From Polyangiaceae bacterium (GTDB lineage: Bacteria; Myxococcota_A; Polyangia; Polyangiales; Polyangiaceae), in NCBI GenBank assembly GCA_025937895.1, contig JAICQL010000026.1, forward strand, positions 1-53,985: a stretch of 53,985 bases of DNA, given 5' to 3'. Positions 35,365 through 43,543 of the stretch are shown piece after piece. The notes under the pieces were generated by a model. That model was given only the letters and a program-made list of their open reading frames with translations. It was not told the origin of the DNA and searched no databases. Both the position numbers and the translations under genes were made by a program. Every line of letters begins with the position of its first letter. Position 1 is the first letter of the stretch.

Positions 35365-35793
35365 TCAGGCGCCGGCGGCTTGCAACCAGCGCACCATCTC
35401 CGGCGCACCCACCAGCCCGGACTGCGCGGACTGCACGTTGCCATCACGCAGCACCACGAAGTGCGGAATGCCGTTCACCTCGTAGCGGGCCGCCAGCTCT
35501 GGATGACTGTCCGTGTCTACCTTCAACACCAGCGCGCGACCCGCCATCTGCTCGGCGACTTGCTTCACCACCGGCGCAGCCATGCGGCAGGGGCCACACC
35601 AGGCCGCCCAGAAGTCGACCAGCACGGGCACCCGCACCTCGCGCAGCACGCCGTCAAACTCCTCGGTCCCGGCGTCGAGCGGCTCGGCCAGCGGTGGCAG
35701 CGCGTTCTTGCAGGCGCCGCAGCGGCCGGTGTCTGCCAGGTGCTTGAAGGGGATGCGGTTTTGCTGCCCACACTGCGCGCAGGTTCGGATCAT
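35365..35793 (-). CDS. trxC: Thioredoxin 2 (TrxC-type, zinc-binding)
   Basis: A 142-residue protein with an N-terminal zinc ribbon (CAQC and CGAC, residues 5-30) and a thioredoxin domain with active site WCGPC and cis-Pro in NGIPHF. TrxC-type thioredoxins are oxidative-stress reductases. ATG 35793 (MIRTCAQCG) is the family start. It lies 88 bp after the membrane protein gene and is likely read with it. Confidence 0.92.
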   Translation of the reverse strand: MIRTCAQCGQQNRIPFKHLADTGRCGACKNALPPLAEPLDAGTEEFDGVLREVRVPVLVDFWAAWCGPCRMAAPVVKQVAEQMAGRALVLKVDTDSHPELAARYEVNGIPHFVVLRDGNVQSAQSGLVGAPEMVRWLQAAGA

Positions 35794-35881
35794 ATCGAGG
35801 CAATTTGCGTTCGGCGCCAGGGCTGCGCAAGGGGCGGCGCCGCTGGCCACGAGCGGCTGGCGCGGCCTGGGCCCCGGGCGC

Positions 35882-36799
35882 TCACCAGCCACGACCGCGC
35901 GGGGCAATTCGCGCCGGGATGAAGCGCAGCCCGCCACCGCCGGTGCGCGGATCGCCCGAGAGCTCCAGCGCGCGGAAGAAGCACAGCGCCAGCGCCGAGG
36001 CGACGATAGGGATCAGCGCGAACGGCGCGGCCTGGAGCGCGCTCTTGCCCGCGCTCAGCGCGCTGCTGGCCACCATCGCCGTCAGCGCCAGGCCCATGCA
36101 CACGGAGTTGGTGAGAAAAATGCCGGCGAGCACGCTGCCGCCCGGCTTGTTGCGCAGCAGCAACACGGCGGTGGCGATGCCCAGCGGCGCCTGCAGGCCC
36201 AGATCCAGCGCGTGCACGACGTGACCGATGGCAGCGATGCCCGAGGGCCAGCCGAACTGCCCGGCGCTGGTGTCAGCCACGATGCCCTTCAGCCAGGCCA
36301 GGCTGAGCAACACGCCGGTGGCCAGCCCGAAGGCCGCGATGCTGCGGCGAGGAAAGTCATCACCCAGGGCGCGCTGCACGGCGCCGGCATTCAGCGCTGC
36401 AACACCTTGCACCAGAGCCGGGATGGCGCAGGCAAAGGTCACGATGTAGGGCAGATACAGCAGCGTGAAGGGTGGGCTGACCGCGAGCTCCAGGTAGGTG
36501 TAGACCAGGTACGCCAGGGTGCCGAGCCAGAGCAGGTAGCCGCTGAGCCAGCCTCGGCGCGCGCCAGTCAGCCCCACCGCGAGCAAGGGCAGCGCCACAC
36601 ACAGAGTGACGAGGCTCCAGCCCCGGGCCTCGGCCAGCGCCGCGTTGAGGCCCTCCAGCGCCGGGGGTGGTGGAAAGGCGCCGTCCCAGAGCAGGGTCGC
36701 CAGGGCAGTGGCGGCGGCGCCCGCGCCGGAGATCAGCGAGAGCACGATCGCGCCGGTGCCGGGCGCTGGCGAGCGATGGGTAGGCTGTAGTGGAGTCAT
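35882..36799 (-). CDS. Polytopic membrane protein of unknown function
   Basis: A 305-residue protein with about eight predicted membrane helices, including IVLSLISGAGAAATALATLLW, WSLVTLCVALPLLAVGLTGA, GYLLWLGTLAYLVYTYLELAV, LYLPYIVTFACAIPALVQGV, AFGLATGVLLSLAWL, APLGIATAVLLLRNKPGG and a C-terminal Arg/Gly-rich tail. No known transporter motif was recognised. ATG 36799 is preferred over an upstream frame with antisense-like sequence. It has one of the best promoter pairs of the island: a one-mismatch -24/-12 element and a perfect palindrome. Confidence 0.75.
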   Translation of the reverse strand: MTPLQPTHRSPAPGTGAIVLSLISGAGAAATALATLLWDGAFPPPPALEGLNAALAEARGWSLVTLCVALPLLAVGLTGARRGWLSGYLLWLGTLAYLVYTYLELAVSPPFTLLYLPYIVTFACAIPALVQGVAALNAGAVQRALGDDFPRRSIAAFGLATGVLLSLAWLKGIVADTSAGQFGWPSGIAAIGHVVHALDLGLQAPLGIATAVLLLRNKPGGSVLAGIFLTNSVCMGLALTAMVASSALSAGKSALQAAPFALIPIVASALALCFFRALELSGDPRTGGGGLRFIPARIAPRGRGW

Positions 36800-36820
36800 G
36801 GGGTATGCCTGCCTCTTGCT

Positions 36821-36836
36821 TGCACCACACGTGCCA
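36821..36836 (-). promoter_or_regulatory. Sigma-54 promoter for membrane protein-trxC unit
   Basis: The minus strand reads TGGCAC-GTGTG-GTGCA: perfect -24, one mismatch in -12. The predicted start is about 36810, with a leader of about 11 nt. Confidence 0.55.
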
Positions 36837-36888
36837 GCAGCTGGATGCACTGGCCTCGCAGGCGCTGGCCGTGCCCGGCTGGTGACTC

Positions 36889-36903
36889 GCGCAGAACTTG
36901 CGC
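36889..36903. promoter_or_regulatory. UAS palindrome upstream of membrane protein gene
   Basis: GCGCAGAACTTGCGC lies 52 bp upstream of the -24/-12 element and is 14/15 identical to the shared HPF/CBS site. Confidence 0.6.
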
Positions 36904-36958
36904 CTGCGGCTGGGCGGGTGCCCTTTTCTGCGTCAGACACGCCCTCCGGCGAGCAGCC

Positions 36959-37528
36959 TCAGTCGCCGGGCAGGTCGGCGTGCTCGTCCGGGTTCAGGTA
37001 CACGCTGTGGCAGCTGACACACGTCTCCGCCAGCTGCCCGTAAGCGCGCACGATGCGGCTGTCGTCCTTGGTGCGAGCGGCGTCCGCCATGGCGCGAGCC
37101 CGAGCCTGCAGCTCGTCCTGCAGCTCGAAGAAGCGCGCGGGCAGCAGCGAGCCGAGGGTGCCGGACTCACCGGGGGCCGGGCGCCCCAGCCGCGGTGTCG
37201 ACGCTACCTGCTGAGCGAGCAGCTCGGTGTCCTCGTGTTGCAGCATCATCACGCTGACCAGCAGCAACATCATCTCCTCGCCATGCCGCTGCATGCCGGC
37301 GGAGAGCATCTCGCGCGCTTCCAGCGGCAGCCACTCGGGCGCCGGTAGGTTGGCCTGCGCCGCCGCTTCAGCGCCGGGAGCAGAGTCCGGAGCAGAGTCC
37401 GCGGTCTGAGTTGCCGGCGGCGAGGCGCTCGCGGCGGTGGCAGGAGCGGGGGCCTGGTTGCCGGCGCAGGCGAGCGCGCACAGGGCCGCGCAGGGCAGGA
37501 GTCGTAGCTGCTTCACGGTTCGTGTCAC
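36959..37528 (-). CDS. Lipoprotein cytochrome c, c'-like
   Basis: A 189-residue exported protein: signal ends LCALACAG (lipidated Cys21), a Pro/Ala-rich linker to about residue 60, then a helical domain with a single heme-binding motif ETCVSCHSVYL close to the C-terminus, as in cytochrome c'/c556. Met in EMMLLLVSVMML could supply an axial ligand. Class II cytochromes often bind NO or CO, or act in anaerobic electron transfer. It is divergent from the patatin gene. Confidence 0.78.
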   Translation of the reverse strand: MTRTVKQLRLLPCAALCALACAGNQAPAPATAASASPPATQTADSAPDSAPGAEAAAQANLPAPEWLPLEAREMLSAGMQRHGEEMMLLLVSVMMLQHEDTELLAQQVASTPRLGRPAPGESGTLGSLLPARFFELQDELQARARAMADAARTKDDSRIVRAYGQLAETCVSCHSVYLNPDEHADLPGD

Positions 37529-37611
37529 GGGTGATCCTTGCTTCGGGGGTGCTTTTCACTCGGCCAGAGGGTGACGCGCGCATCTATACGCCGAAAGAGT
37601 GGAGGCCACGG

Positions 37612-37627
37612 TGCAGAGAGCGTGCCG
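37612..37627 (-). promoter_or_regulatory. Weak sigma-54 candidate for cytochrome gene
   Basis: The minus strand reads CGGCAC-GCTCT-CTGCA, one mismatch in each half with correct spacing. The predicted start is about 37601. No palindrome was found upstream, so it may be chance. Confidence 0.28.
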
Positions 37628-37747
37628 CGGGCGCGAAGGAGGTTTACCCGGGCTCCGAAATGCGCCAGCTTGTCCAGGTCTTCTCCGGCGCGTGGCCTGA
37701 GAGGCAGGAGGACCGGGCCGTAGCGTCGCTGCCGGTTGCTAGTCGTG

Positions 37748-38944
37748 ATGGACGGACCTGGCCCAGACCGAGAGCTCACACCCGAGCCACGGCCGGAGAG
37801 CGGCGCGCGGCCTCGGCAGGCGCTGACCCTGCTCGGTGGGGGCGCGCGGGGCGCTTACCAGGCGGGCGTGCTGGCGCGGCTGGGGCGGGCGCTGCCGGAG
37901 CTGGAGTTCGACATCTTCACCGGCGTGTCTGCCGGCGCGATCAACGCAGCCTACCTGGCCAACGCCGCGGGCAGCTTTGCCGAGTCGGCCGAGGCGCTGT
38001 GCGCGCTCTGGTCGAAGCTGCGGATGGAGCACGTGGTGCGCGCCGCCACCCCGGAGATGTTGCGCAACGTCGCCCGCTGGAGCGTGCAGCTGCTCTCGGG
38101 GGGTATCCAGCCCCTGTCACAGGCGCAGGGCCTGCTCGATACCGCGCCGCTGCGCTCGCTGCTGCGGGAGCTGCTGCCGGCGCCCGACGGAAACTTGAGC
38201 GGGGTCGAGCAGAAGCTCGCGTGCGGGCGCCTGTCCGCGCTGGCCGTGACCACCACCAGCTACGAGTCGGGGCAGGCCGTCACGTTTGCGCAGCAGTCTG
38301 CCGATCAGGCTCCGGTGAGCTGGCGGCGGCCGCAGCGGGTGGGGCGCAGCGCGCGCATCCGGGTCGAGCACGTGCTGGCCTCGGCGGCCATCCCCATCCT
38401 CTTTCCCGCCGTGGAGATCGCCGGCACCTGGCACGGTGATGGCAGCGTGCGAGACACGGCGCCGCTCTCGCCGGCGCTGCACCTCGGCGCGGAGCGCATC
38501 CTGGTGGTGTCCACCGTGCGCGACCCGGTGCCGCAGCCGGAGCCGGCGGCGCCCAGCAGCACGTACCCCTCGCTGGCGCGCATCGTGGGGGTGACCCTGA
38601 ACTCGCTGTTGTACGGGCACATGGAGTCCGACGTGGCGCAGATGCGGCGCTTCACGGAGCTGGCGCGGGCTTGCCCCGCCGCGCGCGAGAGCGGGCTGCG
38701 CCCGGTGGACGTGTGCGTGCTGCGCCCCACGCTCGATCTGGGTGAGATCGCCGCGGAGATGGAGCACGAGCTGCCGCGCGCCGTGCGCTATCTCACCCGC
38801 GGCCTGGGCACCAAGGAGCGAAACAGCGCCGACTTGCTCTCGGCCGTGCTGTTCGAGGCGCGCTACACGCAGCGGCTGATCGACTGCGGCCGTCGCGATG
38901 TGGAACAGCGGCTGCCGGACCTGCTGGCGTTTCTGGGCAGCTAG
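37748..38944 (+). CDS. Patatin-like phospholipase
   Basis: A 398-residue protein with the oxyanion loop LLGGGARGAYQAG, nucleophile elbow GVSAG (Ser at about 63) and catalytic Asp in WHGDGSVRD. Patatins hydrolyse phospholipid acyl chains. No signal peptide is present, so the enzyme is intracellular or secreted by an unconventional route. ATG 37748 is preferred over the TTG at 37736. The C-terminal 130 residues (SLARIVGVTLNSLLYGHMESDVAQMRRFTELA) are typical of this bacterial subfamily. Confidence 0.87.
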   Translation: MDGPGPDRELTPEPRPESGARPRQALTLLGGGARGAYQAGVLARLGRALPELEFDIFTGVSAGAINAAYLANAAGSFAESAEALCALWSKLRMEHVVRAATPEMLRNVARWSVQLLSGGIQPLSQAQGLLDTAPLRSLLRELLPAPDGNLSGVEQKLACGRLSALAVTTTSYESGQAVTFAQQSADQAPVSWRRPQRVGRSARIRVEHVLASAAIPILFPAVEIAGTWHGDGSVRDTAPLSPALHLGAERILVVSTVRDPVPQPEPAAPSSTYPSLARIVGVTLNSLLYGHMESDVAQMRRFTELARACPAARESGLRPVDVCVLRPTLDLGEIAAEMEHELPRAVRYLTRGLGTKERNSADLLSAVLFEARYTQRLIDCGRRDVEQRLPDLLAFLGS

Positions 38945-38993
38945 TCGGGTCGACGACGGCGGCACGGTGGAGGCCGCACCCGTGGAGGGCAAC

Positions 38994-39008
38994 GCGCAAG
39001 ATCTTCGT
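38994..39008. promoter_or_regulatory. Degenerate UAS palindrome upstream of hemerythrin gene
   Basis: GCGCAAGATCTTCGT matches GCGCAAGNNCTGCGC with two mismatches in the right arm. It is 68 bp from the -24/-12 candidate, like the other copies. Confidence 0.3.
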
Positions 39009-39076
39009 TTCGTGCCGGGCAGCGCGCAAACTTGGCGGGTTCGCTGCTGCCAGCTGCGCGACCGCGCCGGTGCTGG

Positions 39077-39092
39077 CGGCATGAAGGTTGCT
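39077..39092 (+). promoter_or_regulatory. Sigma-54 promoter candidate for hemerythrin gene
   Basis: CGGCAT-GAAGG-TTGCT has a perfect -12 followed by TT, and two mismatches in -24. The predicted start is about 39103, 75 nt before the ATG. Confidence 0.4.
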
Positions 39093-39177
39093 TTCTCTGG
39101 TGCTTTGCATCGCTGCAGGCCAGCCCGGGGATGCGCTCCGCTGGTGGTCATGAAGCGACCAACCCGGAGAACCGAAC

Positions 39178-39807
39178 ATGTTGGCCATCGAAAGCTTGAT
39201 TCGGGAGCACCAGACCATCGGTCGCCTCGTGGATGCCCTGGAGGCGTATGCGCTGGAGATCCGGTACATGCCCGAGGTGGACGTCGCGCAGCTCGCCGAG
39301 TTTGCCGCCGTCTTCATCGAGTTTGCAGAGTGTCTGCATCACGAGAAGGAGGAGAGCATTCTGCTGCCGGCGCTCGGCCGCAGTGGCGTGCGCTGGGAGG
39401 TGGGAGTGCTGCCGGCGGTACGGCGCGAGCACCGGCAGGAGGCGTACCTGATCGCAGTGCTGCGCCAGGCGGGCGAACGCGCCGGCTTCTGGAGCGCGGA
39501 GGATCGCCGGCAGATCGCCGCAACGGCGCAGGCCCTCGTCGAGTTCCAGCGCGCGCACCACGCGCTCGAGAGCGCGGAGCTCCTTCCGTTGGTCGCCAGC
39601 CAGCTCGGCGAGCAGCAGCAGGCAGACCTGAAGGCAGCGCTGGAGCGGTTCGATGCGCGGCACGCATCGCGCCGCCGCGCGGCGCTCGCGCGTATCGAAC
39701 GTCTCGTCGTGCGCTACGCGCCGGCGAGCCGCTCGGGAGTGTATGCGGTGTTCGTCTCGGAAACGGCAGCACAGGGGGAGGCAGTGGGCAGACCAGCCCA
39801 GCGCTGA
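39178..39807 (+). CDS. Hemerythrin-like protein
   Basis: A 209-residue four-helix protein with metal ligands in IREHQTIG, CLHHEKEE, RREHRQE and AHHALESAELLP, the H...HxxxE...H...HxxxE order of hemerythrin-like domains. Residues 150-209 are an Arg/Ala-rich extension. It may sense or carry O2 or NO, or repair iron-sulfur clusters as YtfE does, though there is no N-terminal ScdA domain. It precedes the beta-CASP ribonuclease by 71 bp, with which it is probably co-transcribed. Confidence 0.82.
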   Translation: MLAIESLIREHQTIGRLVDALEAYALEIRYMPEVDVAQLAEFAAVFIEFAECLHHEKEESILLPALGRSGVRWEVGVLPAVRREHRQEAYLIAVLRQAGERAGFWSAEDRRQIAATAQALVEFQRAHHALESAELLPLVASQLGEQQQADLKAALERFDARHASRRRAALARIERLVVRYAPASRSGVYAVFVSETAAQGEAVGRPAQR

Positions 39808-39878
39808 GCCGTCGCACGGGCTGGCGGTGATGGCTGCTGACGAGAGGCCACTCGACGTGAGAGTCTGAGCTTCAGATC

Positions 39879-41276
39879 ATGTTTCTCGAATTTCATGGTG
39901 CGGCAGGCGAGGTCACCGGCTCCTGCCACCGCCTCAACGTCAATGGCGTGGACATCGCGCTCGATTGCGGGCTCTTTCAGGGCCATCGTGCCGAGGCCAA
40001 TCGGCTCAATCGAGAGGTGCCAGAGTGGCTGGTACACGCGCGAGCGGTGGTGCTGAGCCACGCTCACCTGGATCACAGCGGCAACCTGCCGACCTTGATC
40101 CGGCGCGGCTACACGGGTGATGTCTTTTGCACGCCGGCAACTCGCGATCTGTGCAGCGTGATGCTGCGCGACGCCGCGCTGCTGCAAGATCAGGACGCTC
40201 GCTACATCAACCGCCACAACCAGCGGGAGGGCCGCGACGAGCGGGTGGAGCCGCTGTACGACGTGGACGACGCGGCGCGCGCCGTTGCGCAGATGATTGG
40301 CCTGCCGTTGCGCCGCCCGATGCTGATCGCCCCCGGCGTGAAGCTCACGTTCCACGATGCTGGCCACGTGCTGGGCTCGGCGCAGGTCGCGCTCGATCTG
40401 GAGGAGAAGGGGCGCCGGCTACGCCTGCTGTTCACGGGCGATCTGGGCCGGGCGGAGCTGCCGCTGCTGGGCTCACCGGAGATCGTGGGTGGGGTGGACG
40501 TGTTGATGATGGAGAGCACCTATGGTGACCGCCGTCATCCGGACATCGCCACCCTGGATGCAGAGCTGGGCGCGATCGTGACCAGCACGATCGCGCGCCG
40601 GGGACGTGTATACATCCCCACCTTCGCGCTGGAGCGCGCGCAGGAGGTTTTGTTTGCACTGGAGCGCCTGCATGCCGCCGGGCAGCTGCCGCCCGTGCCG
40701 ATCTACATCGACAGCCCGCTCGCCATTGCGATCACGGAGATCTACAAACTGCACCCGGAGGGGCTGGCGCCGGAAGTGCGCCAGAGCCTCCTGGAGCGAA
40801 ACGATCCGTTTGCGCCGCCGGGCCTGTGTTACGTCTCCCAGGTCGGCGCGTCGCGCGAGCTCCAGTCCCGGCAGGACCCGTGTATCATCATCGCGGGCTC
40901 GGGGATGTGCGAGGGCGGGCGCATCCTGCACCACTTTGCCCGCGGCCTCGCGCGCGAGGAGAACGCGGTGGTCATCGTCGGCTTCATGGCGCGAGATACG
41001 CTCGGCAGGCGCTTGCTCGAGGGGCAGCGCCGGGTGAAGGTCTTCGGCGTGGAGCGCGATGTGCACGCCCGGGTGCACTACGTGGCAGGCCTCTCGGCGC
41101 ACGCCGATCAGCAGGATCTGCTGTCGTTTGCCCGAAGCACGGCGCGCAGCGGGCAGCTACGCAAGGTGGTGCTGGTGCATGGCGAGCCGGCGGCGCAGCG
41201 CTCGCTAGAGGAGCTGCTGGCGACGCGGGGCCTGGACGTGGTGCGGCCGTCGCGGGGCGAGCGGCTGGCGCTGTGA
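39879..41276 (+). CDS. Beta-CASP metallo-beta-lactamase-fold ribonuclease
   Basis: A 465-residue protein of the bacterial CPSF/RNase family: zinc motif HAHLDHSG, HDAGHVLGSAQV, LLFTGDLGR, then the beta-CASP insert with MMESTYGDR, IPTFALERAQEVLFAL, CIIIAGSGMCEGGRILHHF and the C-terminal GLSAHADQQDLL. Such enzymes process RNA endo- or exonucleolytically. They recur next to stress and hypoxia genes in proteobacteria. Length and motifs are normal. Confidence 0.9.
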   Translation: MFLEFHGAAGEVTGSCHRLNVNGVDIALDCGLFQGHRAEANRLNREVPEWLVHARAVVLSHAHLDHSGNLPTLIRRGYTGDVFCTPATRDLCSVMLRDAALLQDQDARYINRHNQREGRDERVEPLYDVDDAARAVAQMIGLPLRRPMLIAPGVKLTFHDAGHVLGSAQVALDLEEKGRRLRLLFTGDLGRAELPLLGSPEIVGGVDVLMMESTYGDRRHPDIATLDAELGAIVTSTIARRGRVYIPTFALERAQEVLFALERLHAAGQLPPVPIYIDSPLAIAITEIYKLHPEGLAPEVRQSLLERNDPFAPPGLCYVSQVGASRELQSRQDPCIIIAGSGMCEGGRILHHFARGLAREENAVVIVGFMARDTLGRRLLEGQRRVKVFGVERDVHARVHYVAGLSAHADQQDLLSFARSTARSGQLRKVVLVHGEPAAQRSLEELLATRGLDVVRPSRGERLAL

Positions 41277-41287
41277 GCCGGGAGCGG

Positions 41288-41302
41288 GCGCACCTTTTGC
41301 GC
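41288..41302. promoter_or_regulatory. UAS palindrome upstream of universal stress protein gene
   Basis: GCGCA-CCTTT-TGCGC lies 12 bp after the ribonuclease stop and 59 bp upstream of the -24/-12 element. With flanking G/C it could also form a hairpin, so a terminator role cannot be excluded. Confidence 0.5.
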
Positions 41303-41361
41303 CGCGCTCCGTGGCTGCGCAGAATCCGCCGTCCAAGGTCCGGAAAACCGCGAGCTGCGCG

Positions 41362-41377
41362 TGGCACGAGAGATGCT
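41362..41377 (+). promoter_or_regulatory. Sigma-54 promoter for universal stress protein operon
   Basis: TGGCAC-GAGAG-ATGCT has a perfect -24 and one mismatch in -12. The predicted start is about 41388, giving a 49-nt leader with GAAAGGA 6 nt before the ATG. Confidence 0.55.
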
Positions 41378-41436
41378 TGGAGCAAGAGCAGGTGGGGGGA
41401 TCGCGGCTCCGTCCGCGCCACCCGAAAGGACATACC

Positions 41437-42069
41437 ATGACCGCAACCAGCAACAACGGCTCGCAGCCAGCCCGTCCCTATCACATCGTCGCGGCCTGCG
41501 ACTTCTCGCCGCTCGGTGAACGCGCAGTGCAGGAGGCGTTGCGGTGTTGCTCGGAGCAGGGCGCCGCAGCCCTGCACGTGATCACGGTGGGGGCGCAGAG
41601 CGGTGCGGGCGTGGTGTTGCCCGGCCCGGAGGTGCGCATCCGCGGTCAGGAAGAGGCGCAGGAGCACGCGCGGACCCGGCTGGAGGCGTTGCTCAGTGAG
41701 TTCACGGCGCAGCAGCCGCGGTTGCCGCTGGAGAAGATCGCGATGTACGTGACCACCGGCACACCCTCGGACAGCATCCTGTCGCTGGCAGCGGCCGTGG
41801 ACGCCGATCTGATCGTGCTGGGCACACACGGTCGTCAGGGCCTGGAGCGCATCCTGCTGGGCTCGGTGGCAGAGGAGGTGGTGCGGCGGGCCCCCTGCAC
41901 GGTGCTGGTCATCCGCCCGCGTGACTTTCTGGCGGGAGAGAAGGTGCCGGAGATCCAGCCGCCACTGCGCGCGGGCGAGCATCCGCTGCTGCCGTTTCGC
42001 ACGCCGCCCACCTATCACTATGTGCATCGCATGAACCGCGGGAGTAACCGCATGATGCCGTCCCTGTAG
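41437..42069 (+). CDS. Universal stress protein (UspA fold)
   Basis: A 210-residue single-domain Usp: HIVAACDFSPLGERAVQEAL at the start and the ATP-binding signature LIVLGTHGRQGLERILLGSVAEEVVRRAPCTVLVI (G-x2-G-x9-GS). A 50-residue C-terminal tail rich in Pro, Arg and Met follows the fold. It heads a probable operon with the sigma-54 activator and the P-type ATPase, under its own -24/-12 promoter, so the activator may be autoregulated. Confidence 0.88.
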   Translation: MTATSNNGSQPARPYHIVAACDFSPLGERAVQEALRCCSEQGAAALHVITVGAQSGAGVVLPGPEVRIRGQEEAQEHARTRLEALLSEFTAQQPRLPLEKIAMYVTTGTPSDSILSLAAAVDADLIVLGTHGRQGLERILLGSVAEEVVRRAPCTVLVIRPRDFLAGEKVPEIQPPLRAGEHPLLPFRTPPTYHYVHRMNRGSNRMMPSL

Positions 42070-42121
42070 CGCGACGCCGGCCCAGGCGGCCTTGCGAGCG
42101 AGCCGGGATCCATGAGATGAG

Positions 42122-43537
<1,416 letters not shown>

Positions 43538-43543
43538 GCTGGG

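Noticed and set aside
39033..39048. TGGCGG-GTTCG-CTGCT as a hemerythrin sigma-54 promoter
   Set aside because: Spacing is right but the -24 half is weak and it is only 24 bp from the upstream palindrome, unlike the 52-70 bp seen elsewhere. The element at 39077 fits better.
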